DNA of 38,112 bases, from assembly GCA_910585995.1 (NCBI GenBank), contig CAJUGG010000027.1, forward strand, positions 1 to 38,112. Direction: 5' to 3'. This document shows, piece by piece, positions 7,969 to 17,438 of this stretch. The notes beneath the pieces were generated by a model that was not told where the DNA came from, made no database searches, and saw only the letters and a list, made by a program, of their open reading frames with translations. Origin of the DNA: an uncultured Lachnospiraceae bacterium (GTDB taxonomy: Bacteria; Bacillota; Clostridia; Lachnospirales; Lachnospiraceae). The position numbers and the translations under genes were made by a program. Each line of letters starts with the position of its first letter. The first letter of the stretch is position 1.

Positions 7969-8739
7969 ATGGATGTAAGCTCATGGATCAAACAAGGCGC
8001 AGCGCATGTTTCTGGAAATATTGAAAAGGCTGTGATTGAGATCACAGATGAGAGAGAGACAGAACTGAAAGTGGAAAAGCCAGTCTCGATGGGCGGTTCT
8101 TCCTTGTTAGGCGAGAGACTGTCTCTTCCAACGATACCTTTGGGCACAGCAAAAAAATATTTTACCGTCCAGTTTAACCCAAGCGATCTGACCCTTTCAG
8201 GATATGGCGGAGGGCAGGTGGCCAAGACGGATTATTCAAGAAATGACGGAAAAGGGATCACCTTTACAGCGGCTTCGGTGCGCATTATGCTGCATGTAAA
8301 ACTGATCTTTGACGAGGTAGATCCGCCGGACGCCTTTATGTCTGACAAAGTAAATACTTCCGTGGCTTCTATGGCGCAGGGCGCGGTAAAAAGCGTACGC
8401 ACAGCCACAGGGAAGAAAAAGACTTCTGTACAGGCAGAAGTGGAAGGATTTGTGGCTGCACTTCGCTCGGACTGTACCCGTAAGATCTCATTTTGCTGGG
8501 GCGCGATGCAGTATGACGGCGTGTTAAGCAAGGTCTCGGCCCAGTATACCATGTTCAATGTACAAGGAGAACCCATCCGGGCCATCGTGCGGCTGTCCCT
8601 AGTCTGCGCCGATGAAGAAGTGGCTCCAGGCGATATGGGCATCTGGCAGGAATATTATGAAGACGCCTTCGAGGGTGGGAATCAAAGCTATGTAAAGGCA
8701 GCTCAGAAGGCAGGAAACCTGTTCAACATCAATCTCTAG
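7969..8739 (+). CDS. CIS tube-baseplate adaptor, Afp7-like, paralogue 2
   Basis: This 256-residue paralogue of the preceding protein carries the QFNPSDLTLSGYGGG strand near residue 67, MLHVKLIFDEVDPPDAFMSD, a helical QAEVEGFVAALRSD segment and the YTMFNVQGEPIRAIVRLSLV block. I see no clear LysM repeat at the C-terminus, unlike classic Afp7; the protein ends in a short helix and FNINL. Two adjacent adaptors suggest they form different rings or a mixed ring at the tube-hub junction. The start follows AGAAGGAGAAAG, and the spacing to the neighbours is 16 bases on each side. Confidence 0.8.
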   Translation: MDVSSWIKQGAAHVSGNIEKAVIEITDERETELKVEKPVSMGGSSLLGERLSLPTIPLGTAKKYFTVQFNPSDLTLSGYGGGQVAKTDYSRNDGKGITFTAASVRIMLHVKLIFDEVDPPDAFMSDKVNTSVASMAQGAVKSVRTATGKKKTSVQAEVEGFVAALRSDCTRKISFCWGAMQYDGVLSKVSAQYTMFNVQGEPIRAIVRLSLVCADEEVAPGDMGIWQEYYEDAFEGGNQSYVKAAQKAGNLFNINL

Positions 8740-8755
8740 GAAAGTGTAAGGGAGT

Positions 8756-9919
8756 ATGGCGGCATTTGACTATCAGGCACTGAAAAAAAAATATGGGAAT
8801 TTTGCCCATCCCATTCTTCATGTACAGGTAGGCGGCAAGGATTTTTCCAAAAATAAAGCCGGACTTCAGATCTCTGATGTGGAAGTGGAGATGACCAGCG
8901 GTTTTGAGGCGGCTCTGGCCACCTTTTGGATCTATAACTGCTACAATCGTATCACCTGCGAATTTAACTTTGAAGATCTGAAAAAATACATCTGCATGGG
9001 TTCCTGTGTAGTGATCAGTATGGGATATGGAACATATGTTCGAGAGATATTCCGCGGCTTTATCGCCAGAGTCAACTTTGTCTTTCGCCAGGAAGAGATA
9101 CCAGGAGTGGAACTGACCGCGATGGATGTGAAAGGGATTATGATGGCAGGCAATTATTCCAGGCAGTTAAAAGCAACCAGTTTTTCCGATGCCGTCAAAG
9201 AGATCCTGAGTAAGACCGCCTATACGCGGCTGCAGTCCAATGAAGTGATCACCAGTATCCAGATCACTGATACCCCGGATAAGACTCAGAGGGGGAGTGC
9301 CGGAGGGGAAGAAAAGGCCAGTGACAAGACGATTGAGATGGTCTGTGAGAGCGACTATGAATTTGTGGTAAAGGCAGCCAAAAAATTTAACTATGAATTT
9401 TTCTCCATCGGCGGTGTGGTGTATTTTAGAAAAGCCAAACATAACAAAGAACTTCTGATGGAAGCCGCACCAGGAGACGGCCTTCATAGCTACGAAGTGG
9501 GATACGATGTCACCGGCATGGTAGAGCAGGTGGAAGTAAGAGGGATGGATGTGGGAAAATCCAAGCTGATCTCTTCCAAAAAAAAGATGAAAAACAAGCT
9601 CTCCATGGGCAACAAAGCCAAACCTTTGATAAAAAATTCACAAAAAGTATATATTGACCCCACAATTACTTCCAAAGAAGAAGCAGAGGACAGAGCCGAA
9701 TATCTGGCAGAGGATATCTCGTATCGCTTAGGCACGTTAGAAGCAGAGTTTATCGGACTCCCGGAGCTGACGCCGGGCAGATTTTTAAAGATCAAAGGCT
9801 TGGGAAGTGCGGTATCCAATACCTTTTATTTGGTGACGGTGCGGCACATTATGGATGACAGAGGATATATCACCAAAGTGACCGGAAAGACGGCCAGTAT
9901 GGAGACAGAAGGAGTGTAA
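8756..9919 (+). CDS. Baseplate hub protein (gp27/gpD-like, VgrG N-terminal half)
   Basis: This 387-residue protein is a hub of the late-control-D/gp27 type, which forms the trimeric platform that holds the spike. Visible features are a DVEVEMTSGFEAALATFWIYN strand set near residues 40-60, VISMGYGTYVREIFRGFIARVNFVF (the typical 'GY...lFrG.I' hub signature) and a CESDYEFVVKAAKKFNYEFFSIGGVVYFR block with the conserved 'D.dFl..lA...gy.ff' pattern. Near the C-terminus is TPGRFLKIKGLGSAVSNTFYLVTVRHIMD. The lysine-rich loop around residues 260-290 is unusual but small. In T6SS and Afp8 this half is fused to the spike; here the spike is the next gene, as in T4 gp27 and gp5. Confidence 0.9.
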   Translation: MAAFDYQALKKKYGNFAHPILHVQVGGKDFSKNKAGLQISDVEVEMTSGFEAALATFWIYNCYNRITCEFNFEDLKKYICMGSCVVISMGYGTYVREIFRGFIARVNFVFRQEEIPGVELTAMDVKGIMMAGNYSRQLKATSFSDAVKEILSKTAYTRLQSNEVITSIQITDTPDKTQRGSAGGEEKASDKTIEMVCESDYEFVVKAAKKFNYEFFSIGGVVYFRKAKHNKELLMEAAPGDGLHSYEVGYDVTGMVEQVEVRGMDVGKSKLISSKKKMKNKLSMGNKAKPLIKNSQKVYIDPTITSKEEAEDRAEYLAEDISYRLGTLEAEFIGLPELTPGRFLKIKGLGSAVSNTFYLVTVRHIMDDRGYITKVTGKTASMETEGV

Positions 9920-9923
9920 GGGC

Positions 9924-10736
9924 ATGGGACTGTTTGACGTCATTGATGATATTGCAGAAAAACAGGTGATGAAGACTGAGACCGGAGACAACCGCATCTT
10001 TGGGGTGGTGATCGGTCAGATTGTGAAAAATTATGATAAAGATATGCCGGGACGGGTATGTGTCGCAGTGCCTGTGAGAGACCAAAATGCCAACGAACTG
10101 CAGTGGGCCAGAGTTGCCATGCCATCAAGCGGCTCCAAGTGGGGACATTATTTTCTGCCAGAGGCGGGAGACCAGGTACTCTTGGCATTTGAACAGGGCA
10201 ATATTGAGAAACCCTATGTGATCGGATGTATCCCCAAAGACAACGACCAGATCCTGAGAACATCGGCAGACGAAGACAATCAATATAAAAAGATTGTGAC
10301 CAAAAACGGCAATACCATCTATTTTGAAGACAACAAAGAAGGGGAAGGAGACAAAGATAAGATCCATATTGTCACGGCCAAAGGCGCCCACCGCTTAGAA
10401 CTTGACAATGAAAAACATCAGATCGTGCTGTCTGACGAAGAAGGTAAGAATCAGCTCCTGATGAAGACCGAAGACGGACAGATGCAGATCAAAGCAGAGA
10501 AAAAACTGACCATCCAGGTGGGAGAGAATATTGAACTGATTTTAAACGGCAGCAACGGAAGCGTCCAGTTGAAGTCCACGAAGGTATCTTTTGAGATCAG
10601 CCAGACGCTCGACTTGTCGTCCAATACAGCGATGAAATGCAAGGCCGGAAATATCTCCATGGAAGCCAATGCCGCACTGAAGTTAAACAGCAGCGGACTG
10701 GCAAGCCTTGCAGGCACACCGATTAAATTAGGATAG
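9924..10736 (+). CDS. Spike protein: gp5-like OB domain plus beta-helix needle
   Basis: This 270-residue protein pierces the target as the central spike. Residues about 20-120 form the OB-fold (GVVIGQIVKNYDKDMPGRVCVAVPV, then GHYFLPEAGDQVLLAFEQGNIEKPYVIGCI), a well-known gp5/VgrG signature. From about residue 130 the sequence turns into short repeated beta strands (DKIHIVTAKGAHRLELDNE, KHQIVLSDEEG, QMQIKAEKKLTIQVGENIELILNG and so on) that would wind into a trimeric beta-helix. There is no lysozyme domain and no separate PAAR tip gene nearby. It ends with a hydrophobic GLASLAGTPIKLG. The gene starts four bases after the hub stop and is clearly its partner. Confidence 0.92.
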   Translation: MGLFDVIDDIAEKQVMKTETGDNRIFGVVIGQIVKNYDKDMPGRVCVAVPVRDQNANELQWARVAMPSSGSKWGHYFLPEAGDQVLLAFEQGNIEKPYVIGCIPKDNDQILRTSADEDNQYKKIVTKNGNTIYFEDNKEGEGDKDKIHIVTAKGAHRLELDNEKHQIVLSDEEGKNQLLMKTEDGQMQIKAEKKLTIQVGENIELILNGSNGSVQLKSTKVSFEISQTLDLSSNTAMKCKAGNISMEANAALKLNSSGLASLAGTPIKLG

Positions 10737-10748
10737 GGGGAAGTTAAG

Positions 10749-11189
10749 ATGCCAGGCAATCCATCATTAGGTATGGGGATGAAATTTCCTCCTCAGATCA
10801 ATCCGGCCACGGGGAGATTTATGGTCTCATCCGAGGAAGAAAGCGTCAAAGAATCGGTCTATCTGATCTTGATGACGCAGAAAACCGAGCGGTTTTTAAG
10901 GCCAGACTTTGGAAGTGATCTGATGTCCTACACCTTTATGGATATCAACAATACATCGATCCATATGATGATCCGCTCATTAAGTGAGCAGATCCTCTCC
11001 AATGAGCCACGGATACAAAGCGTATCCATCACCACAGACGAACAGATACAAGACGGCTGTCTTCTGGTGCATATTGACTATGTGATCCGGGGCAGCAGCG
11101 AGCATGATCAGCTGATCATCCCCTTTTATCTGAATGTGTCATCCGAGGAAGAAGCATATGAGCCAGAACAATATGAAACAGAGGAATAA
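10749..11189 (+). CDS. gp25-like baseplate wedge protein
   Basis: This 146-residue GPW/gp25 family protein (Afp9-like) initiates sheath assembly on the baseplate. The hallmark is the stretch ESVYLILMTQKTERFLRPDFGSDLMSYTF at about residues 36-64, in which the T-x-(R/K)-x-E-R-x-x-(R/N)-P-x-F-G pattern is diagnostic. It is followed by SLSEQILSNEPRIQSVSI, the conserved 'EPRI' segment. The C-terminus is acidic and overlaps the start of the next gene by 32 bases, which points to translational coupling with the wedge protein. Confidence 0.93.
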   Translation: MPGNPSLGMGMKFPPQINPATGRFMVSSEEESVKESVYLILMTQKTERFLRPDFGSDLMSYTFMDINNTSIHMMIRSLSEQILSNEPRIQSVSITTDEQIQDGCLLVHIDYVIRGSSEHDQLIIPFYLNVSSEEEAYEPEQYETEE

Positions 11190-14187
11190 TAACGAGTGGA
11201 AGATCGACGAGAGGACGGCAAAAGAGATCGAAGAGCGTATAGAAGAACTGGCAGCTTCTTATACGCCGGAGTGGCATTTTGACCGGGAACATCCGGATAT
11301 CGGTTCTGTCATCGGCAAGATCTTTGCCCATCAGATGGAAGGAAGCATCACAAAGTACAACCAGGTGCTCCATCAGTATCACGCGGAATTTGTCAATCTT
11401 TTAGGGATCTCCCTGCTGCCTGCAAGGCCGGCCAGCGCCACGGTGCTGCTTAGGCTGGTACAGGATACGATCCCAGGCGTGGAGGTGCACAGAGGCACCA
11501 AGCTTTTGGCAGATACCGAAGACGGAGAAGACCAGATCATCTTTGAGACGACACACAACTTGTATGTGACCAGTGCGACGCTCGACTATGCGTTTATGAC
11601 ACTGAAAAAAGAGGAGAGCATCATTCCATTAAAAGGATCTTTTGCAAAACAGGCCATCGTGGAGGAAGAGGCAGAAATACAGACAGAGCTTAGTGCGTTT
11701 CGCCTCTTTGGAAGACAGGAGAAGACGCTTCAGAGAAACGCACTGTTATTTTATCATGCGGCGGCGCTGGATGTGGAGCACAACCCAATCTACATAAAAA
11801 TCGTCGATAACGAAACTCTCATGCAGAAGATTCAGGAAGGGATCTACCGCTTTTACTACTATACCAGCGAGGGTCTCTGTCCGGTGGAAGAGGTGGAAGT
11901 ACAGACGGATCTGGAGACTGTGATCCTGAAAAAAGAGAAGAAAAATGCGCCTGTTTTATTAGAACAGCGCTCGTATAGTCTGCTGGTGCTTCAGACCGAA
12001 GCGCCGGTAGCAGAGGATTATAGCATCTCTCACATCCAGGTCTCTTCAAGCGGGGAGCCTGTGCCTGCTGCTTTTGTCAACAATGGCAGTACCGATTTTG
12101 ATGTGGATTCCTTTGATCTCTTTGGAGATACGCTGTCTCTCTATCAGGAGTGCTATATTGGCCATGAGGATTATTTTAAAAAAGCAGGGGCGCTGGTCAG
12201 TCTGACATTTGATGTCTCCTATCTCGAACACCGGATCTTGCATCAGATGCGGGCAGAAGAGGAAGAGCTGAAGATTATCAAGAAAAAGCCCAAAGTAATC
12301 TGGGTGGATTCTGCGGCAGATGCGAGGGCAGAAGAGATTTCTTGTGAATATTTTAACGGAATTGGATGGAAAAAACTGGATTGCACGCAAGAGATCCGCG
12401 CTCTGTTTTCCGGGGATCAGTTTGGCAGATATGAGATCTCTTTTCTGTGCCCAAAGGACTGGCAGGCAGTGGAGGCAGGCGCATACCAGGGCAGATGTAT
12501 CCGGATCAGGCTGTTAAAATCCGACAACTGTTATATGCGCCCCTGTATCCATCACTACCCTCATATCGAGCATCTTAAGATCTCCTTTTCTTATGAAGGC
12601 CGGTATATGGAACCTCAACGCCTGATATCCATCGCAGGCACCAGAAGGATAGATTTGACCCCAAAGGTCAAGCAGGGCCTTTCGTTCCCTGCTTTTTTGA
12701 GAGGCGAATACCAGGAAGACGCTCTGTATCTGGGGTTTTCAAAAAAGATGGAATCCGGCCCTGTCAGCCTGTTGTTTCAGATCGAGGAAGGCATCCGGTT
12801 CGAAGGGACCAAGTGCCGGTATTCCTACAGTACCAGACAGGGGTTTCGGCAGATGAAAGTGCTGGATTATACGGCGGATCTGTCCCGCTCCGGGACGGTG
12901 ATGTTTATGCCGCAGGCAGATATGCATGCAGTGACACTAGAAGGAAAAAAAGCCTACTGGATCTGCTTAAGCAGGACGTCCACAGAAGAAAATCGCTCAG
13001 AAGATACCCTGCCTATGATCAAAGAGATCTGTTTGAATGCCGTACAGGTGATCAATGTGGAGAGCCGGGAAGAGGAAGATTTTTATCTGGAAGAATCCAG
13101 GCCGGATATGAGTGTCAACTTAGGCGTGCCGGATATCTTAGATGCAGAGCTTTGGGTCAATGAAAGAGATACCTATACGCAGGCACAGATGCAAAAGCTC
13201 TTGCAGGAAAAAAAGGAACAAGTGCGCGCCGAATACGACCCCTTGGGAAATATCGCATCTTTTTATGTGAAATGGCAGGAGTGCGACCAGTTCGAAGAGG
13301 CACCTTCCCAACGTTCTTATCTGCTGGACCGCAAAAACAGTCTGCTGATCTTTGGAGATGGTATCCGCACAAAGCTACCGTCCGTGTTGGACGATGTGGC
13401 TTTTAAAGTCCTGATCCGCTGCTGCAACGGGGAAAAGGGCAATGTGGGTCCGGGGCGTATTCATGAAGCCATGGGCAATCTGATGTTTGTGGACCAGATC
13501 ACCAATCCGGTAACAGCCTACGGCGGCAGCAGTATCGAAAGCATGGAGCGCGCGCTGCAAAGAGGGGCGAATATCTTAAAATCCAGACGAAAACTGATCT
13601 CTGCAGACGACTATGTGCAGGAGATTTTGAATTTTTCCGATGCCATTGATAAGGTTCGCTGCGTGGCGGGCAGAACTATCGATCAAAAGATCCAGGACAA
13701 TGCCCTTACCTTTGTGATCCTGTTAAAAGATTTTGAAGCGGGTTCGTATTCTTTTCACAATGTGGCAGGGCTGTTAAAAGAACATTTGCAAAAACACTGT
13801 GAGCTGACCATTGCGCCAGAGGATCTGGCGATTGTGGAACCCATCTTTGCTAGGGTCTGTGTAGATCTGTGGGTGGAGGTATTACAGATGGATGACGGCT
13901 TTGAGATCCAGAATCTTTTAAAAGAATCCCTGGATCAGTATTTAGACCCCGTCAGCGGACAGCATGGTCTTGGATGGGAGATCGGGGTGATGCCCAGGCG
14001 GTCTCAGTTGCTGATGAGACTGCATGTGTTAAAGAAAAAGGCGGTGATCCGTAAGTTGGTGGTGACGGTTGTATACACGGATCAGACAGGAACCCATGAA
14101 GTGGATTTAGAAGACCTGACAGCAGATCCTTATCGGATCTGCTGCAGCGGAGATCACCATGTAAATATCCTGCTTTCGGAGAGGTAG
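11158..14187 (+). CDS. Baseplate J/gp6-like wedge protein, first copy (Afp11-like)
   Basis: This protein of about 1009 residues matches the large eCIS baseplate assembly proteins of the J/gp6 type. Near the N-terminus, YTPEWHFDREHPDIGSVIGKIFAHQM corresponds to the conserved 'W...dpgdpGi.llelfA' motif. The remainder includes a large beta-rich insertion. The C-terminal quarter has the J-like core: NPVTAYGGSSIESMERALQRGANILKSRRKLISADDYVQEIL, about residues 790-830. I choose ATG 11158, eight bases after GAGGAA, over an earlier in-frame ATG at 11134. It overlaps gp25 by 32 bases. The protein joins the wedge ring that triggers sheath contraction. Confidence 0.9.
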   Translation: MSQNNMKQRNNNEWKIDERTAKEIEERIEELAASYTPEWHFDREHPDIGSVIGKIFAHQMEGSITKYNQVLHQYHAEFVNLLGISLLPARPASATVLLRLVQDTIPGVEVHRGTKLLADTEDGEDQIIFETTHNLYVTSATLDYAFMTLKKEESIIPLKGSFAKQAIVEEEAEIQTELSAFRLFGRQEKTLQRNALLFYHAAALDVEHNPIYIKIVDNETLMQKIQEGIYRFYYYTSEGLCPVEEVEVQTDLETVILKKEKKNAPVLLEQRSYSLLVLQTEAPVAEDYSISHIQVSSSGEPVPAAFVNNGSTDFDVDSFDLFGDTLSLYQECYIGHEDYFKKAGALVSLTFDVSYLEHRILHQMRAEEEELKIIKKKPKVIWVDSAADARAEEISCEYFNGIGWKKLDCTQEIRALFSGDQFGRYEISFLCPKDWQAVEAGAYQGRCIRIRLLKSDNCYMRPCIHHYPHIEHLKISFSYEGRYMEPQRLISIAGTRRIDLTPKVKQGLSFPAFLRGEYQEDALYLGFSKKMESGPVSLLFQIEEGIRFEGTKCRYSYSTRQGFRQMKVLDYTADLSRSGTVMFMPQADMHAVTLEGKKAYWICLSRTSTEENRSEDTLPMIKEICLNAVQVINVESREEEDFYLEESRPDMSVNLGVPDILDAELWVNERDTYTQAQMQKLLQEKKEQVRAEYDPLGNIASFYVKWQECDQFEEAPSQRSYLLDRKNSLLIFGDGIRTKLPSVLDDVAFKVLIRCCNGEKGNVGPGRIHEAMGNLMFVDQITNPVTAYGGSSIESMERALQRGANILKSRRKLISADDYVQEILNFSDAIDKVRCVAGRTIDQKIQDNALTFVILLKDFEAGSYSFHNVAGLLKEHLQKHCELTIAPEDLAIVEPIFARVCVDLWVEVLQMDDGFEIQNLLKESLDQYLDPVSGQHGLGWEIGVMPRRSQLLMRLHVLKKKAVIRKLVVTVVYTDQTGTHEVDLEDLTADPYRICCSGDHHVNILLSER

Positions 14188-14212
14188 TCGCTTAAGGAGG
14201 TACAAGACAGAT

Positions 14213-16297
14213 ATGCTAAATTATCGAATCCCGGAGGATAAGACCTATGAGGAGCTGATCACAGAGGCACAGATGCAGATTCCTTTTTATTCTCAGGAGT
14301 GGACCAATTTTCAGCCCTCGGACCCTGGCATTACCATCCTTGAGAACCTGACTGCTTTTGAGGCGCTTCAGTTAAGCCGGATCCATGAGATGACGCCGGG
14401 AGTCTTAAAGATGCTCTTGAAGCTGTTGGGGTTTGAAGCGGGAAAAAGCAGATGTGCCAGGATCCTGCTGGCAGCAGAGCAGAAGATGCAGCCGATGTCT
14501 CTGCCGGTCAATCAAAAATTTCGGTTAGGAGATCTGTGCTTTGAGACCAATCGGAGCATACGCCTCCATGGGGGCGCTTTAAACGGCGTCTATGGCCTCT
14601 TTCATGGGCAGAGACAGGAGTTTTCTTATCTGGCAGACAGAGAAGTGCGTATTCCGGCCCGCGTCTTTGGAGAGCATCCTAAGGCCGGAGACAGCCTGCT
14701 GTTTACGATGGATGCACTGCCGGACCCAGGAGAAGAACTGATCTTCTATGTGACAGCAGCAGAACACAGGAGCAGGAATCCTTTTGAAGAAAAAGGAGAC
14801 GGCACCTTTGCACAGCTTTTGTGGGAGTGCTATACCGACCAGGGATTTGTAAAGATGCATGTCAGAGACGACAGCAAAGGACTGCTGGTAAGCGGTGAGA
14901 TCCGGATGCGGCTGCCGGACACACAGGCTGTACCATGGCAGGAGGCGCCCGACAAAGGATATACCATCCGGGCCACGTTGGTAAAAGCAGAGTATGATGT
15001 GCCGCCCAAACTGATACAGATCGACGGATTTTTATTTGAAGCCTGGCAAAAAGAGACCTTATCTGCCTGCTATACCTTTAACCGCGTGACTTCGGCCAGC
15101 CTTCCTAAGAGTCTGACAGAAGACGGATACTGTACCATATTTTGCAAAGAGGAAAAAGGCTCTTCTTATAAAAGATATGAGCCGGCCCGTCTGCTAGGGG
15201 AAAAGGGGAGATTTTATGAGACCAAAGAGACAAAGGACGGACAGATCCTCTGGATGTTTGACAAGCGCAGATTTGGATATGGGCCGTCCAAGGTGAAAAA
15301 TGCTATTAAGATCGTAGTCTACAATGAGGAGATGATGCGAAAATATGCACTGGGAACAGTGCTTGGCTGTGATCATCAGATGATACGGCTGCCCAAGGGA
15401 CATATTGTGGCAGAATCTTTTTGCATTATCGCGGAGCGGACGGATATTAATGGAGAGATGATCTATGATTTTGTCCGTCCTGGCCGTTATGGTGAGACGG
15501 ACTTGGGGTATGATCTGTACGAAAATGATGGCTATCTGCTGATTGAAGAAGCCGGAGACTATATAGGAGCCACCCTCTATCTCGGTACGCTTGGGGTCAT
15601 GAGAGGAGAAGAAGGGAATGTACGTACAGATAATGTATTTACAGCAGTGGGACTGCCTTCTTCTGTCCGTTTTTACAATCCCTGCCCAGGTGTCAAAGGA
15701 TGCTATCGGGAGACCTTAGACGAGGTAAAAAGACGATTTTTAGCAGATCTTAAAAGACCTTTTGTGGCAGTGACTGCCAGAGATTATGAGCAGTTGGTGA
15801 TGGAGACGCCTAAGCTTTGCATCCAAAAAGTCAAGGCCTATCTGTACGGGGAGAATAACCTGGTTAGAATTGCCGTGATGCCGGGGACAGATGAGGCATT
15901 TCCCAAGTTGTCGAGGGTCTATCGTCAGGCGATTGAAAAACAGCTGGAAAACAGGAGGCTTCTGACCACGCGCATTGAGATCGCAGATCCTGTCTATACA
16001 CCCGTTGATGTACAGGGCACGATCTATGTAAAGCGGCAGTATGAGAACAGTCTGACGCTGATTGAAGAGGTCATCCGTAAAAATATTGACTATATCCATT
16101 CTGGGCGCAACTTTGGGGAAGTGTTAAAATTTGACCAGGTATTCCATGAGATTGAGGCGCTCGAATGTGTGGAGTTTATTTATGAATTGTCGCTGCACCC
16201 GCAGAATCCGGGCCTTGCAAAGCTGATAGAAGCAGATATTGTGCCCAATGAAAACTGTCTGTGTTATGCAGGAAATATCTTGTTGCAGACCGGATAG
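14213..16297 (+). CDS. Baseplate J/gp6-like wedge protein, second copy
   Basis: This 694-residue protein begins with YRIPEDKTYEELITEAQMQI, then EWTNFQPSDPGITILENLTAFEALQLSRI. This is a textbook start for 'putative baseplate assembly protein' members of phage and eCIS clusters, better conserved than in the upstream copy. The C-terminal core is also present: RRFLADLKRPFVAVTARDYEQLVMETP, the J motif for ordered wedge assembly, then strand-helix alternation up to the end. It follows AAGGAGG with a normal gap and does not overlap its neighbour. Two J-like wedge proteins in a row are common in eCIS loci, where they form the two-layer wedge with the next protein. Confidence 0.9.
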   Translation: MLNYRIPEDKTYEELITEAQMQIPFYSQEWTNFQPSDPGITILENLTAFEALQLSRIHEMTPGVLKMLLKLLGFEAGKSRCARILLAAEQKMQPMSLPVNQKFRLGDLCFETNRSIRLHGGALNGVYGLFHGQRQEFSYLADREVRIPARVFGEHPKAGDSLLFTMDALPDPGEELIFYVTAAEHRSRNPFEEKGDGTFAQLLWECYTDQGFVKMHVRDDSKGLLVSGEIRMRLPDTQAVPWQEAPDKGYTIRATLVKAEYDVPPKLIQIDGFLFEAWQKETLSACYTFNRVTSASLPKSLTEDGYCTIFCKEEKGSSYKRYEPARLLGEKGRFYETKETKDGQILWMFDKRRFGYGPSKVKNAIKIVVYNEEMMRKYALGTVLGCDHQMIRLPKGHIVAESFCIIAERTDINGEMIYDFVRPGRYGETDLGYDLYENDGYLLIEEAGDYIGATLYLGTLGVMRGEEGNVRTDNVFTAVGLPSSVRFYNPCPGVKGCYRETLDEVKRRFLADLKRPFVAVTARDYEQLVMETPKLCIQKVKAYLYGENNLVRIAVMPGTDEAFPKLSRVYRQAIEKQLENRRLLTTRIEIADPVYTPVDVQGTIYVKRQYENSLTLIEEVIRKNIDYIHSGRNFGEVLKFDQVFHEIEALECVEFIYELSLHPQNPGLAKLIEADIVPNENCLCYAGNILLQTG

Positions 16298-16323
16298 AGA
16301 CACCAAAAAGGAGGTCATAGAAC

Positions 16324-17424
16324 ATGGCAGGCGCTTCTTATTCCATCAAAAAAAACCGCATACAGAGAGGATGGCATCCAGGCTGGATCTTAGAGGAAGA
16401 CGAAACCCTGCGAACAGACCCTAAGCAGGCGGTGCATCTGTTGTATCTTAGAGCCATCGATGGCGGAGAAAAGGAGGCTTTTTGGGGGAGGCTGCACATG
16501 CAGGCGGCTGGCACAGAAAATATGGTCAGTTATCTGTATGCAGCGGCATTTGATGAGGATTCCTTCTATCGCAATCAAAAACCTGTGAAGATTGAAGACT
16601 TTCTCTGTGATCCCAATGAAACCCATGCAGTCAAACGCAGGTTTTTAAAAGAAGCCGGATTTTTAAAATTTGTAAATCAAACAGATGTTCTCCTCTATGA
16701 GTTACAGGGAAGGTATCTCTATCTGGTACTGGAAGTGATGGGAGAAGGAATGTATACCGTATCCAGGATGCAGGTAGACAGACAAGGGGACCCCTTTATG
16801 CAGACCTTTCCGGAGATCTATCAGGAAAAAAACAGTTTTTTTCACCGCTATCTGTCGGTGTTTTCCAGTATCTATCAGGATTTTCAGGAAAAGATCGAAG
16901 ATCTGCCAAAGCTGCTGGATCTGGACACTTGTCCCTGTTCTTTACTTCCCGTCTATGCCAGCTGGCTGGGGCTGGATGTGGGGGAAAATTTTTTAGAAGA
17001 GGAGACACTGCGCACTCTGGTAAAAGAAGCTTTTGCGTTAGGCCGCATCAAAGGCACCAAAGCGGCTTTAGAGCAGATTGCACAGATTCTCTTAAAAGAG
17101 AATGTACTGGTGATCGAGCGAAATGTGATGAGCGCCTATATCCAGCAGGAACAGTTAGAGCAGATGAACCGGCTCTATGGGCAGAGTGTTCACGATGTGA
17201 CCATCTTGGTCCACACACCGCTTACCGAGGTGAAAAAATCGCAGCTTTTATTTCTGATGGAACAATTTTGCCCGATCCGTTCCCGCCTGCATATCGTTTG
17301 CCTGAAAAAGAGCAGCATCTTGGACTCTTACACCTACTTAGACCTCAACGCCCAAATACCATGGCAGGGAAAAGGTAGTTTAGATGAAGCAAGGCAGATG
17401 GATGGATCGATCTGCCTGATATAA
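16324..17424 (+). CDS. Phage tail protein I-like wedge protein (gp7-like)
   Basis: This 366-residue protein has the tail-protein-I module in its middle and C-terminal half. FFHRYLSVFSSIYQDFQEKIEDLPKLLDLDTCPCSLLPVYASWLGL (about residues 175-220) is the classic arrangement of 'ylp.i.q....l.rfl..fe.ild.ld..P...L.wLasWlGl'. It is followed by the RTLVKEAFALGRIKGTKAALEQIAQILL helix pair. A C-terminal FCPIRSRLHIVCL block completes it. This family completes the wedge in eCIS (TIGR02242-like). The N-terminal 160 residues are lineage-specific. This is the last recognised structural gene; a tail fibre gene would be expected next but is absent. Confidence 0.88.
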   Translation: MAGASYSIKKNRIQRGWHPGWILEEDETLRTDPKQAVHLLYLRAIDGGEKEAFWGRLHMQAAGTENMVSYLYAAAFDEDSFYRNQKPVKIEDFLCDPNETHAVKRRFLKEAGFLKFVNQTDVLLYELQGRYLYLVLEVMGEGMYTVSRMQVDRQGDPFMQTFPEIYQEKNSFFHRYLSVFSSIYQDFQEKIEDLPKLLDLDTCPCSLLPVYASWLGLDVGENFLEEETLRTLVKEAFALGRIKGTKAALEQIAQILLKENVLVIERNVMSAYIQQEQLEQMNRLYGQSVHDVTILVHTPLTEVKKSQLLFLMEQFCPIRSRLHIVCLKKSSILDSYTYLDLNAQIPWQGKGSLDEARQMDGSICLI

Positions 17425-17438
17425 TATTCTAAAAAAAA

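Noticed and set aside
17420..17425. TATAAT upstream of the STAS leader as a SigA promoter
   Set aside because: At 16-18 bases upstream there is nothing like TTGACA; a lone -10 is weak, though an activator-dependent promoter cannot be excluded.
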